DNA of 64,000 bases. It comes from a bacterium (GTDB lineage: Bacteria > Zhuqueibacterota > Zhuqueibacteria > Zhuqueibacterales > Zhuqueibacteraceae). The notes beneath the pieces were generated by a model. It was given only the letters and a program-made list of their open reading frames with translations, searched no databases and was not told the origin of the DNA. The position numbers and the translations under genes were made by a program. The stretch is taken from contig JAKLJX010000007.1 in NCBI GenBank assembly GCA_023150945.1, positions 248,001 to 312,000 of the forward strand. Reading direction: 5' to 3'. This document shows, piece by piece, positions 1-8,789 of this stretch (position 1 is its first letter; the number at the start of each line of letters is the position of its first letter).

Positions 1-29
1 TAAACCGGCGGCCTCGTACCCGCCTGCCC

Positions 30-1451
30 CTACTCCACCACTTCCACCTTCAACAGATTCGTTTTGCTGGTCGCACCCGGCGGCAGGCCGGCGGCAATCA
101 CCACCTTCTCGCCCGGCTGGACCAGGCCGTGCGCCAGCGCGATTTCCTTGCACTTCTCGATCAACGCGTCGGTGTGCTCATATTCTCGCTCGAGAAAGAC
201 GGGATAAACACCCCACACCTGCGCCAATTGCCGGGCGGTGGCCAGCACCGGACTGATCGCAATGATCGGCACCGCGGGCCGGTAACGCGCGATCATGCGC
301 GCGGTCGCGCCCGATTGCGTCGGCGTGAGAATGGCCGCCACCTTCAAATCCGCGGCGATGGCCGCCACCGCGTGGCTGATCGCCGCCGGCACCGTCACTT
401 CGCCGCGCGTGCGTTCCACCGGCAGCCAGTTCTTGACGGCCAGACGCGTTTCCGCGGCGCGCAGAATACGATCCATCACCCGCACCGTCTCCAGCGGATA
501 CTCGCCCACGGCCGTCTCCTCCGAAAGCATGACGGCATCGGTGCCATCGAACACGGCATTGGCCACGTCGGCCGCTTCGGCGCGCGTGGGGCGGGGACTC
601 TCGACCATGGACTTCAACATCTGCGTGGCGGTGATCACCGGCTTGCCGAGCTGGTTGCATTTCTCGATCAGATTCTTCTGCACCAGCGGCACGCGCTCGA
701 GCGCGGTTTCCACCGCCAAGTCGCCGCGCGCCACCATCAAGCCGTCACTCACCGCGATGATCGCTTCGATGTTCTCCAGCGCTTCGTGCTTTTCGATCTT
801 GGCGATGATTGGAACAACGCGGCCGCATTGCTGCATCAGCTCACGCAACTCCTCAATGTCGGCCGCCTGCCGCACGAAAGACATTGCCACGCAATCGACT
901 CCGGCTTGCAGGCCGAAGCGCAAATCGTCCTTGTCCTTCTGCGTCAAGCCGCGCACGCGCAACGAGCGTTTGGGCAGATTGATGCCCTTGTGGGAAGTCA
1001 GCCGGCCGCCGTTGATGACGCGGCAGGTGATGTCATGCCGATCGGCCTGCAACACGCGCAGCTCGAGGGCGCCGTCGGCGAGCAAAATCGCGTCACCCAC
1101 CTGCACCTGTTCCGGCAGGTCCGCCAGCGAAATCGCGACTTCCCGCTCGTCGCCGCTAACGGTGCGGTTGGTGAGCGTGAAGGTTGCACCTTCCTGCAGC
1201 GTCACCGGCGCGGCCAGCGCGCCGATGCGGATCTTCGGGCCGGCCAGGTCTTGCAGAATCGCCACCGGCTGCCGGCCGGCGCCGGCGGCGGCGCGAATCA
1301 AACTGATGCGCTGTTGATGGCCGTCATGATCGCCATGCGAAAAATTCAAGCGCGCCACGTTCATGCCGGCCTCGATCAAGCCGGCGATCTGTTCCGCCGT
1401 TGCACTCGCCGGACCAATTGTGCACACAATCTTCGTTCGCCGCAGAATCAC
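30..1451 (-). CDS. pyk: Pyruvate kinase
   Basis: Cytosolic glycolytic enzyme that transfers phosphate from phosphoenolpyruvate to ADP. The 473-residue protein has the usual family length and order: an N-terminal TIGPAS segment, MNVARLNFSHG, the DLAGPKIRIG substrate/Mg loop, the AKIEK catalytic lysine region, VARGDLAVE and TATQMLKSM, followed by the C-terminal regulatory-type domain. The start is GTG, preceded at good distance by GAAGG. It lies 114 bp downstream of the alkaline phosphatase gene on the same strand, so the two may or may not share a transcript. Identification is firm. Confidence 0.97.
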   Translation of the reverse strand: MILRRTKIVCTIGPASATAEQIAGLIEAGMNVARLNFSHGDHDGHQQRISLIRAAAGAGRQPVAILQDLAGPKIRIGALAAPVTLQEGATFTLTNRTVSGDEREVAISLADLPEQVQVGDAILLADGALELRVLQADRHDITCRVINGGRLTSHKGINLPKRSLRVRGLTQKDKDDLRFGLQAGVDCVAMSFVRQAADIEELRELMQQCGRVVPIIAKIEKHEALENIEAIIAVSDGLMVARGDLAVETALERVPLVQKNLIEKCNQLGKPVITATQMLKSMVESPRPTRAEAADVANAVFDGTDAVMLSEETAVGEYPLETVRVMDRILRAAETRLAVKNWLPVERTRGEVTVPAAISHAVAAIAADLKVAAILTPTQSGATARMIARYRPAVPIIAISPVLATARQLAQVWGVYPVFLEREYEHTDALIEKCKEIALAHGLVQPGEKVVIAAGLPPGATSKTNLLKVEVVE

Positions 1452-1565
1452 GGTATTTCACCTTCTGCAATTTCCACCACCATTGCCGGCAAGCTCGCGC
1501 AACCAACCAACTCGCCCGCAGCCGCCGGGTGCCCTGCTGCGCATTGTCGCCGCCAGCCTAACCGG

Positions 1566-2654
1566 CTATTGCGTCACGAACTCAATCAGTTTCTTCCCCA
1601 CAAAAGTATTGTCGTGAATGCCGCCAAACGCCGCGCTGCCCGGGCCAAAGGCGAAGATCGGCACCATCACACCGGAATGGCCGCCGGTGGTAAAGGCGGT
1701 CTTGGTGACTTTCTTCTCGCTGATCGAACCGTCCAGCAGAGTGTAGCCGCCCGTCTCATGATCGGCCGTCACGACGACGAGGGTTTCCTTGTTGCTTTTG
1801 GCAAACTCCAGCCCGGCGCCGATGGCGTCATCGAAATCCACCATCTCCATGACGACGCCTTCACTGTCATTGTCGTGGCTGCTCCAGTCGATTTGCGAGC
1901 CTTCCACCATCAGAAAAAAGCCGTTGCGATTTTGCGAGAGGATGGCGATCGCTTTGCGGGTCATCGCGGGCAGCGTGACTTCGCGCTTGTCCGCTTTGGG
2001 CAGATGCACCGGCTCAAACAGGCCCACGAGTCTCTTGGGCGTGGCCAGCTTCTGAAACTCCGCGAGCGTACGGATCGCGACGCGGTCTTTGGCCAGCACT
2101 GCCCACAAATCCTGTTCGTCTTCGCGCTGTCCGCCGCTTTGTGATTTGGGGGCGAAATGACTCCAGCCGCCGCCCAGCATAACGTCAACCGGCGCTTGGG
2201 CGAGCTGCGCGGCAATGTCGTAATACTTATTGCGGTCGTCGACGTGCGCGGCAAAGGAAGCAGGCGTGGCGTGGGTGATCGCGCAGGTCGCCACCAGCCC
2301 GGTGGCTTTACCTTTTTCCGCGGCATATTCCAACATGGTTTTCACCGGCCGTTTGTTCAGATCGACCCCGATGGCCTTGTTGTAGGTTTTGACGCCGGCC
2401 GCCAGCGCGGTGGCGCTGGCCGCGGAATCCGTCACATAGGATTCGGCGGAGTGAGTTGTCAGCAAGCCGCCGGAAGTGCATTGTTCTAGTTGAAGCGTGC
2501 CTTTGGCCGTTTTGCCGGCGGTTACCTGGGCGACGCCCATGCCGTCGCCGATGAAGAGAATGATGTTCTTGGGCGGACGTTCCGCCGGTGCGCCGGCCCA
2601 CAGAGACCCGGCCAACAACAGAATTGCCAGAACTGCAGCGCATTGCTTGTGCAT
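1566..2654 (-). CDS. Secreted alkaline phosphatase (PhoA family)
   Basis: Predicted periplasmic phosphomonoesterase. The start chosen is the ATG at 2654, because GGAGG sits 10 bases upstream and the product then begins with a clean signal peptide (MHKQ, hydrophobic LAILLLAGSLWAGA). The mature part opens with NIILFIGDGMG, the first metal-binding segment, followed by TDSAASATALAAG, which carries the phosphorylated serine. Metal-ligand regions SQIDWSSHDND and VVVTADHETGG follow, and a GGHS segment lies near the C-terminus. About 362 residues, slightly short for the family. Upstream and in tandem are a lipoprotein and an OmpA-like protein, suggesting an envelope context. Subfamily and substrate range cannot be fixed from sequence alone. 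Confidence 0.93.
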   Translation of the reverse strand: MHKQCAAVLAILLLAGSLWAGAPAERPPKNIILFIGDGMGVAQVTAGKTAKGTLQLEQCTSGGLLTTHSAESYVTDSAASATALAAGVKTYNKAIGVDLNKRPVKTMLEYAAEKGKATGLVATCAITHATPASFAAHVDDRNKYYDIAAQLAQAPVDVMLGGGWSHFAPKSQSGGQREDEQDLWAVLAKDRVAIRTLAEFQKLATPKRLVGLFEPVHLPKADKREVTLPAMTRKAIAILSQNRNGFFLMVEGSQIDWSSHDNDSEGVVMEMVDFDDAIGAGLEFAKSNKETLVVVTADHETGGYTLLDGSISEKKVTKTAFTTGGHSGVMVPIFAFGPGSAAFGGIHDNTFVGKKLIEFVTQ

Positions 2655-2702
2655 GGTGCGATCGCCTCCGTTTGTCATCATCCGACTATTCGAGTTCAAC
2701 AT

Positions 2703-3155
2703 TCAATTGGCCGATGGTTTGGGAGCGGGCAGCGCAACTGAGGAATCTGCCGGCTGGCGTTGCTGCGCCGCCTGAACTTCCTGCTCCAGGCGCTGCACCG
2801 CCCGATTCAGCACCTCCTGCCAAAGCTCAGGATGCGCGCGATAATATTCCGCCGCCGCCTGCAGCATGCGCCGGTCATAGCCATGCGAGGCCAGGATGGA
2901 ATCAGCCGCAGCCGGCAGCAGGGAATCCGGCTGGGCCGACTGCAACAAGACCACGTACACCTCGGCAAACTTTCCGGCTTGCAGCAGCGGATTCCCGGGC
3001 TGACGGTTGCAGCCTGGCTGCAGCACGGCCGCGCCGATCACCATCAGAAAAACACCGGCGGTCATGCTGGCGTTGAGCAACTTGGGCTGCTGCTTCCGGG
3101 CCGCGGTGACCCAGGCGGGCATTCCGCCCCGCGTGAAAAGGAATGACCTGGTCAT
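2703..3155 (-). CDS. Putative lipoprotein, alpha-helical, unknown function
   Basis: A 150-residue protein with a hydrophobic segment at about residues 32-47 ending in QPGC, which could be a lipoprotein cleavage site with an unusually long N-region, or a membrane anchor. The body contains AEVYVVLLQ, RMLQAAAEYYRAHPELWQEVLNRAVQRLEQEV and a Pro/Ala-rich tail. The pattern of a short helix followed by YYRxHPE-like text loosely resembles the Bacteroidota DUF4296 family, a weak comparison. Its ATG overlaps the stop codon of the upstream OmpA-like gene by 4 bases (ATGA), so the two are almost certainly co-transcribed and translationally coupled. Confidence 0.72.
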   Translation of the reverse strand: MTRSFLFTRGGMPAWVTAARKQQPKLLNASMTAGVFLMVIGAAVLQPGCNRQPGNPLLQAGKFAEVYVVLLQSAQPDSLLPAAADSILASHGYDRRMLQAAAEYYRAHPELWQEVLNRAVQRLEQEVQAAQQRQPADSSVALPAPKPSAN

Positions 3156-4189
3156 TTGCGAATAAACTCAACGCGCTGGTTCACCTTCTTGCCCTCGACG
3201 GTATTGGCATCGCTGAGCGGCCGGGTCTCGCCCCAGCCTTTGGTGCTGAGCTGCTGCTCGGCAATCTTGTATTGCGCGATGAGATGATCTTTGAGCGCCT
3301 CGGCGCGCGCCTGTGACAGCTTGACGTTGTCGCTTTCCGAGGGCAGTTCGTTGTCGTGGCATTCAACGGAAAAATTCAGAGTGGCATCGGCGCGCAACAG
3401 GTCGGCAAACTGTTTGAGCGTGGGGGTGGAGCGCGGCAGAATGGTGGCCTTGCCCGGCTCGAACGAGATGCCATAGGCCACGATCTTGCCCGAGCTGCTG
3501 AGCTGGTTCGAGAGCGGCGCCGGGCCGGCAGCAACGGTGAAATTGGTGAACCAGCACTTGTCGTCGCTCGCGTCTTCTTCATCCGCGCCGGCGAGAAAAA
3601 GCTCCAGGCGGCCGGCCTTGAAATCGCTGCTTTTGGGAATATTGATGACGCGCTCGTCGTCCACATAACATCTCAGGCTACTGCCATCCACCTGCACGGC
3701 GAGATGGTGCGGGCCGTTGGTAAGATCGATGTTCTTTTCCGAGGTCAGGCCGGAAGACATGCTGAAGAAAAAGGAAGGCGGTTCGAGCGTGAGCGAGAGC
3801 CAGTCTTCTTCCGTCGCGCCGATGAAGTCCAGCCGGTAGCGGCCGCTGTAACCTTGCAGCGTGACATTGAAGTCCATCTCGACGGTGAATTGCGGCGGCA
3901 GCTTGAGCTCGAGCGGAGCGAGCGTCGCCTGCTCCTGGGCATGCAGCCAGGATTGCTGGTTGACCTCGAGCACGCGCACTTTGGCGTTCTGTGGGAGCAC
4001 GGACCAGGCGCCGGGCGGCTCGCCGGGCCGGTCGCCGGAGAAATCGTCGAAAAACAAAACCTGATGACCGGGCATGTAATCGTAGGTGGTCCAATCAATC
4101 GGCGGGCGGGGCAGCGGCTGGGCCAAAAGGTTGGCAAGAGGAAACAGCAGGAACCGCCACCAGCCGCGGCATTTCTGCAAAACAGTCAT
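3152..4189 (-). CDS. OmpA C-terminal domain protein with lectin-like N-terminal module
   Basis: Exported envelope protein of 345 residues. A hydrophobic N-terminus (WWRFLLFPLANLLAQ) acts as signal peptide. The middle (about 35-215) begins with VLFFDDFSGDRPGEPPGAW and reads like a concanavalin-type jelly roll, as found in DUF1080-like modules. The last 120 residues form an OmpA-like peptidoglycan-binding domain, with GKATILPRSTPTLKQFADLL, then LSQARAEALKDHLI and GWGETRPL and the closing VNQRVEFI. The start has GGAGA seven bases upstream. A sigma70-like promoter lies about 40 bp upstream. Likely role: anchoring an envelope structure to peptidoglycan; the ligand of the lectin-like part is unknown. 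Confidence 0.85.
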   Translation of the reverse strand: MTVLQKCRGWWRFLLFPLANLLAQPLPRPPIDWTTYDYMPGHQVLFFDDFSGDRPGEPPGAWSVLPQNAKVRVLEVNQQSWLHAQEQATLAPLELKLPPQFTVEMDFNVTLQGYSGRYRLDFIGATEEDWLSLTLEPPSFFFSMSSGLTSEKNIDLTNGPHHLAVQVDGSSLRCYVDDERVINIPKSSDFKAGRLELFLAGADEEDASDDKCWFTNFTVAAGPAPLSNQLSSSGKIVAYGISFEPGKATILPRSTPTLKQFADLLRADATLNFSVECHDNELPSESDNVKLSQARAEALKDHLIAQYKIAEQQLSTKGWGETRPLSDANTVEGKKVNQRVEFIRK

Positions 4190-4669
4190 GGGTCATTCTC
4201 CGGCAACGGATGCGTTGGTCTGAGCGCGCAATTTAGCATAATTTTGGGAAAGTTCAAGCGTGGGATGGGTGGGGAAGGCGATTTTTTGCCGCCGTGATAC
4301 TGCCGTCTTCGCTGCTCACTTTGCGGCCGCCTGCGCAAAAGATGAGGTCCACGCGCACGCGAGAATTGGAATGAATCGCAGGCACGCCGCACGAAGAGGT
4401 TACGCGCGCTCGATCTCCTGCGGCTGGGCTGCGGGATGACTGCAGCTTGAATGAGATGGGGAGGAATCCTGCCCAAGCGTCACCGCCCGGGCGCTTCGTC
4501 AGGAACAAGCGCCCGTCTTATTCGACTTGTGCAGGCCTCGGGGGCGAGCGCCTGGGCGGTTTCCACGTTGCGGGGCAGATACGAGCCAGGCAAAATGGCG
4601 TTCAACCTGGGTCGGAGCGCGCAGTGGAGAAGATTCTTGCGCGAACAGCACTGTCTCGGCACAACTGAA
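4190..4669. other. Intergenic region, no gene recognised
   Basis: Apart from the candidate promoter at 4230-4257 I see no credible coding region, tRNA or strong terminator here. Short open frames on both strands lack start sites and protein-like composition. Confidence 0.5.
4230..4257 (-). promoter_or_regulatory. Candidate sigma70-type promoter for the OmpA-like gene
   Basis: On the minus strand TTGAAC (4257-4252) is followed after 16 bases by TAAATT (4235-4230). The expected start of transcription is near 4223, leaving a short leader before the ATG at 4189. Prediction from consensus similarity only. Confidence 0.4.
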
Positions 4670-5176
4670 TCAAGCCGCGGCCAGGCTCATGTTCGCGCAC
4701 TCCGGCTCTTGACTCAAAAGTTGCAGAACTTCCTGGGAAGTGGTGGCGGTCAAGAGTTGTTCGCGAAAGGCGCCGTTATGAAGGAGGCGGCAAAGCTGAG
4801 AGAGCAGTTGCAGATAAAGGTTGGGGGCGTCGGCCGGCGTGCCCATCATGAAGATTAGATGAACGCGATCTTTTGGAATGGGCGTAAAGGGGATGCCGCG
4901 TTTGGTGCGCGCGATGATAATGACAGGGCGATCGACGCATTGCGTGCGGGCATGGGGTAGGGCAATACCGTGCCCGACACAGGTCGGTTCGATCTCTTCG
5001 CGCGCGATCACTTCCTTGAGAAAGGTGTGGGGCTCGCTGATCATGTTTTCGTGCGCCAGCGTCGAAACCATGGCGCGGAAAGCTTCGGTTTTGCTTTCGG
5101 TGTTCAAATCCAGCAGGATCAGACTTTCGGAAAGATATTCGGATAACCGCATCGGAAGTCTCTGAAGTCCATTCAT
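4670..5176 (-). CDS. PTS EIIA (fructose/nitrogen type) domain protein
   Basis: A 168-residue single EIIA domain of the mannitol/fructose/PtsN class. The phospho-accepting histidine is His75 in GHGIALPHART. The beginning MRLSEYLSESLILLDL and the end ELLTATTSQEVLQLLSQE match the family fold. In proteobacteria such proteins (PtsN) act as phosphorylation-dependent regulators rather than sugar transporters; with no permease or HPr gene nearby, a regulatory role is the more likely one here. AGGA lies about ten bases before the chosen ATG; an alternative start is the internal ATG eight codons later. Cytosolic. Confidence 0.9.
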   Translation of the reverse strand: MNGLQRLPMRLSEYLSESLILLDLNTESKTEAFRAMVSTLAHENMISEPHTFLKEVIAREEIEPTCVGHGIALPHARTQCVDRPVIIIARTKRGIPFTPIPKDRVHLIFMMGTPADAPNLYLQLLSQLCRLLHNGAFREQLLTATTSQEVLQLLSQEPECANMSLAAA

Positions 5177-5600
5177 GAGAAAAAATCCTTAGTCCTTAAG
5201 TGTCTACTGCCTTCCTTGTTGGGTTGCCGTTCTTTTGGCCCGCTTGCCAGCCAGCAATGCCCATGCCACCAAGTGAGTGACAATCCTGTTATGAGACTGC
5301 TTCAGGTGAAACATTCATTTAGCAGTTTCCCCTCACCATGGACAAAGCCAGCAAAATTGTTTCACTCTGAAGCAATGTCGCAGCGAATGGCAAGCGGCCG
5401 GTTTTTCATGAAACTGAGTAAAGATTCACCGAGGACACGACAGGCTGCGCAGGCCGTGAAGCCCGCCCAGGGACTCCACCGCAACCATCGGCGGTGCAGG
5501 CGCACGCTGCCGGCAGCAACTCTGCAATTGCATTGTCCGGGCGATTTGGCTATATTGAGCGAAATTTTCGAACAAGCTGCTCACCTTTCACAGGGGTCAG
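5177..5600. other. Divergent intergenic region
   Basis: This 424-bp stretch separates the minus-strand EIIA gene from the plus-strand exported-protein pair and so must hold both promoters. I cannot pick out a convincing -35/-10 pair on either strand. A short palindrome, TTTCATGAAA, occurs near 5405. No gene seen. Confidence 0.45.
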
Positions 5601-6422
5601 GTGGCGGTGATTTCGCTTCCCTTCTTCGCTTCAATCTCAGCGCGACTGGTTCTTCGGCAGCACGCGGTTCAGTTTGCCCGGTTGACCGCGGCTCTGTTCT
5701 TCGTGTTGACGACCGCCGCGCCGGCCCTGGCTTGGGCCACACTTCAGAACGAAAAAAATCTCGCGGAAGTCCTCGCTAAAGCGGCGCAATTGCTGCAGGA
5801 AGGCAGCCCACGCGCCGCCCTCCGCACGTGTTTTCAAAAACATGCCGAGGGGCAATTATTCGAACGGGCCTCCCTGGCTCTGCAGGAGCGGTTCTTGTTC
5901 GAGTACATCGATGCCTGCATGCACGCCGCCGACCGGCTGCCGGCGCGGCAGGCCAAGATCTATCTGGAGGAAGCCATCACTGTTGCGCGCCGCTATCTCA
6001 AATGGTGCAAGGGCCCGGGCGCCGGCTTGGTGGACAAGTGGCGCAAAGAGGGCATTGACCGCGACCGCATTCCCGCGGTCACCTTCGCCTTGGGGATTGC
6101 TCATAAACGGCTGGCCGCGCAGCAGCCGGCGCAGCGTCGCGCCTTGCTGGACGCCTACGAGGAGGCTTCCTCCCTCTCCGCCCATTTTTTCAGCCCGCGC
6201 TCGCTCGAGCTTTGGGAGGAAAGTCTGCGAATGTATCCCACCTTTGTCCGCATGGAAAGAAATGATCGACGAATCCGGGAGCGCATCAAAAATGATCTCG
6301 AATATCGCGAGCGGTGGCAGGCCTATCAGAAATTCTTGGAAGCATTCGAATCCGTGCCGCGGATGCGCGCGATGGCGCGGAGCAAGCGCAAGGTGGTTCT
6401 GGCCCTGTTGCGTGAAACGTGA
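5601..6422 (+). CDS. Exported protein of unknown function, helical
   Basis: A 273-residue product with a long N-terminal segment whose hydrophobic core (LTAALFFVLTTAAPALA, about residues 29-45) looks like a signal peptide ending in ALA-WA. The rest is rich in Arg, Ala and Leu and appears all-helical, with repeated aromatic/helix patterns such as ERFLFEYIDACMHAADRL and YLEEAITVARRYLKWC, possibly TPR-like. No family recognised. The start is GTG with AGGGG five bases upstream. Its stop overlaps the next gene by 11 bp, so the two products are probably made together. A basic C-terminus (MARSKRKVVLALLRET) ends the protein. Confidence 0.7.
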   Translation: MAVISLPFFASISARLVLRQHAVQFARLTAALFFVLTTAAPALAWATLQNEKNLAEVLAKAAQLLQEGSPRAALRTCFQKHAEGQLFERASLALQERFLFEYIDACMHAADRLPARQAKIYLEEAITVARRYLKWCKGPGAGLVDKWRKEGIDRDRIPAVTFALGIAHKRLAAQQPAQRRALLDAYEEASSLSAHFFSPRSLELWEESLRMYPTFVRMERNDRRIRERIKNDLEYRERWQAYQKFLEAFESVPRMRAMARSKRKVVLALLRET

Positions 6423-7170
6423 GCGCCGGCGCGGGATTCTTGGCGTGTGGTTGGTGCTGCTGCTGGCCACTCCCCTGTGGCCGCAAGCGTTGCCGCCGCT
6501 GTGCCTGCATTTCGACCCGCCGGCGATGGAGACGGTCACCGATCCAATCTCGGCCACTCTTCTGGTGCGCAATGCCTCCTGCTCCCACTTGACGGTGTTG
6601 AGCACAACGATCGAGTTGCCGGAGGCATTGACGGCCGGCAGCCGGCAGCGTGAATTGCCGGTGGCGCACGGCACATTTGATCTCGATCCCAATGGCAGCA
6701 AGGAGCTGCAAATCCGCGCGGCCGGCGTGGGGCTGGGCGCGGCCTGGCAGCTTCTGTTCTATCGTCACCAGAAGTATCGCGGCACTATCCGCCTCAAGTA
6801 CGAAGTCGTGGGCGAGGCCAACCGTCCCGAACACGTGGTTGAGCTGCCCTTTTTTCTCAGCCCGCTGAGCACCTGGTGGGCAGTGGCGGTGGGGGGAGTA
6901 CTCGGCGTGATCTTGGTGATGGGCTTTCGCTGGTTGTGGGGTAGATACCGCGCCGCTGCCGCGCCGGTCGCCCACCCGCCGCACTGGCTGACGCTCGGCG
7001 TTGGCAGCCTGGTGGTGCTGCTGGCCGCTTTTCTTTTTCGCCTCACCGCGATGGAAATGCCCGAGTTGCCGATCACGTTTCATGTGAAAGATTTCTACGG
7101 CGGCGTCTTGATTGGTCTGGCGTTTGAGCCGCTGGCCAATTGGTTTTCTGAACTGGTCAAATCCAAATGA
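6412..7170 (+). CDS. Membrane-anchored exported protein of unknown function
   Basis: The frame is open much further upstream, but the GTG at 6412 is the likely start: it gives a textbook signal peptide (VKRERRRG, then ILGVWLVLLLATPLWPQA) and overlaps the preceding gene by 11 bp. The 252-residue product has an extracytoplasmic beta-rich domain (about 25-150) with an ISATLLVRNASC segment reminiscent of Ig-like folds. Two strong transmembrane stretches follow (WWAVAVGGVLGVILVMGF and WLTLGVGSLVVLLAAFLF), then a less hydrophobic amphipathic C-terminus. No family recognised. The gene pair may encode an envelope complex; that is inference from the overlap alone. Confidence 0.7.
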   Translation: MKRERRRGILGVWLVLLLATPLWPQALPPLCLHFDPPAMETVTDPISATLLVRNASCSHLTVLSTTIELPEALTAGSRQRELPVAHGTFDLDPNGSKELQIRAAGVGLGAAWQLLFYRHQKYRGTIRLKYEVVGEANRPEHVVELPFFLSPLSTWWAVAVGGVLGVILVMGFRWLWGRYRAAAAPVAHPPHWLTLGVGSLVVLLAAFLFRLTAMEMPELPITFHVKDFYGGVLIGLAFEPLANWFSELVKSK

Positions 7171-7190
7171 TCTCACCATAAGGAGGCAGC

Positions 7191-8624
7191 ATGCTGTTTC
7201 GTCTGCTGTACGACGACCGGCTGGCGCAGGCGGCGTATTTGATCGGCTGTCAGCGCAGCGGCGAAGCGCTGGTGATCGATCCCGAGCGCGATGTCGAGCG
7301 TTACCGTGACGCCGCGGCCCGGGAGGGTCTGCGCCTCACCGCCATCACAGAAACCCACATTCATGCGGATTTTCTCTCCGGCTGCCGCGAACTTGCCGAG
7401 GTGACGGGCGCGACGCTTTACCTCTCCGATGAAGGCGACGCGGATTGGAAATATCAATGGCTGCAGCACAAATCCGGCGGCGGCAGCTATCAACATCAAT
7501 TGCTCAAACACGGCGACACGTTCAAAGTCGGCAACATTCTCATACAAGCCTTGCACACGCCCGGCCACACGCCCGAACATCTGAGTTTTTTGGTGACGGA
7601 CTTGGGCAGCGGCGCCAACGAACCCATGGGCATTGCCACCGGCGATTTTGTGTTTGTCGGTGATGTCGGCCGGCCGGACTTGCTGGAAACCGCGGCCGGC
7701 CAGGCCGGCATGAAGGAGAAGTCCGCGCGTACGCTCTATCAGTCGCTGCAGGAATTCAAGAAGCTGCCCGATTATCTGCAACTGTGGCCGGGTCACGGCG
7801 CCGGCAGCGCCTGCGGCAAAGCGCTGGGCGCAGTGCCGCAATCCACGGTCGGCTACGAAAAGCGCTACAACGCCTCGCTCGCCTATGCCACCGACGAAAA
7901 CCGCTTTGTCGCGGCTATTCTCGAGGGCCAGAGTGAACCGCCCTTCTATTTTGCACGCATGAAACGCGACAACAAACTTGGCCCGCCGCTGCTCGGCCGG
8001 TGGCCCGTGCCTGAGAAACTGGACGCCCAAGCCTTGCGCCGCCTGGACGGCCGCGCAGTCGCCATTATTGACACGCGGCCGTGGACGGAGTTTCGCGCCG
8101 GCCACCTCACGGGCGCCTTGCACGCACCGTTCAACAATGCCTTTCTCACCCTCACGGGTTCCTATGTTTTGTCGGGTGTGCCGATCTACTTGATCATTGC
8201 CGCGGAGCGCGTGACCGAAGCAGTGACGGCGCTCATTCGCATCGGCCTGGATGAGGTCGCCGGCTATGCCACGCCGGAAACGCTCGCCGCATTGCAGGCA
8301 GGCGGCGACAGACTCGTTTCCACCACCGAGATCGAAGCTCAGGAATTGCAGCGCCGCCTGGCGCAGCAGGACTTGTTCGTGCTCGATGTGCGCGCCGGCT
8401 TCGAATATGAACTCGGCCATTTGCCGGGCGCGGTAAACATTGCGCATACCCGTTTGCTCGGCCATCTCGAGGAAATTCCCCGGCAGAAGCCGGTGCTGGT
8501 GCATTGCCAGGTTGGCTCGCGTTCCCGGCCGGCGGCCGCGCTGTTGGAGCGCCAGGGCTTTCAAGTGATCCATCTCGCGCGCGGCTACCACAGTTGGGTG
8601 CAGGCCGGCGGCGAGACGGCGTGA
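7191..8624 (+). CDS. MBL-fold persulfide dioxygenase-like enzyme with two rhodanese domains
   Basis: A 477-residue fusion of a metallo-beta-lactamase domain (about 1-240) and two rhodanese domains, the architecture of CstB-like sulfide/persulfide detoxification enzymes. Mononuclear iron ligands typical of ETHE1-type proteins are visible: THIHAD (His56, His58), PGH (His126) and GDVGRPD (Asp158). The aspartate at 60 is followed by Phe rather than His, consistent with a single metal site. The first rhodanese (about 260-360) has no active-site cysteine; the second has HCQVGSRS with Cys439. Expected chemistry: oxidation of a persulfide to sulfite, or thiosulfate formation, in the cytosol. A strong AAGGAGG precedes the ATG. 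Confidence 0.9.
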   Translation: MLFRLLYDDRLAQAAYLIGCQRSGEALVIDPERDVERYRDAAAREGLRLTAITETHIHADFLSGCRELAEVTGATLYLSDEGDADWKYQWLQHKSGGGSYQHQLLKHGDTFKVGNILIQALHTPGHTPEHLSFLVTDLGSGANEPMGIATGDFVFVGDVGRPDLLETAAGQAGMKEKSARTLYQSLQEFKKLPDYLQLWPGHGAGSACGKALGAVPQSTVGYEKRYNASLAYATDENRFVAAILEGQSEPPFYFARMKRDNKLGPPLLGRWPVPEKLDAQALRRLDGRAVAIIDTRPWTEFRAGHLTGALHAPFNNAFLTLTGSYVLSGVPIYLIIAAERVTEAVTALIRIGLDEVAGYATPETLAALQAGGDRLVSTTEIEAQELQRRLAQQDLFVLDVRAGFEYELGHLPGAVNIAHTRLLGHLEEIPRQKPVLVHCQVGSRSRPAAALLERQGFQVIHLARGYHSWVQAGGETA

Positions 8625-8789
8625 GGAGAACCAGGTTGCTGCACGAGTTGCCAAAAGGCTTCCTGCCTGCTTCCGGCGCATGTACGCATCAATACACAAA
8701 CGACACTCCTCCAGGCGCCAGCGAACGGCCTCGCGCATCCCCGATTTCTGCTTTTCAGCGCATTACGCAAGAATGGTGGGAGAGACACA

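Noticed and set aside
129-2144. Long plus-strand open frame (671 codons) opposite pyruvate kinase and alkaline phosphatase
   Set aside because: It is the antisense shadow of two clear genes; the text is His/Arg-rich and has no domain signature.
7173-8738. 521-codon minus-strand frame opposite the MBL/rhodanese gene
   Set aside because: Complement of a well-identified gene; composition is typical of a high-GC antisense frame.
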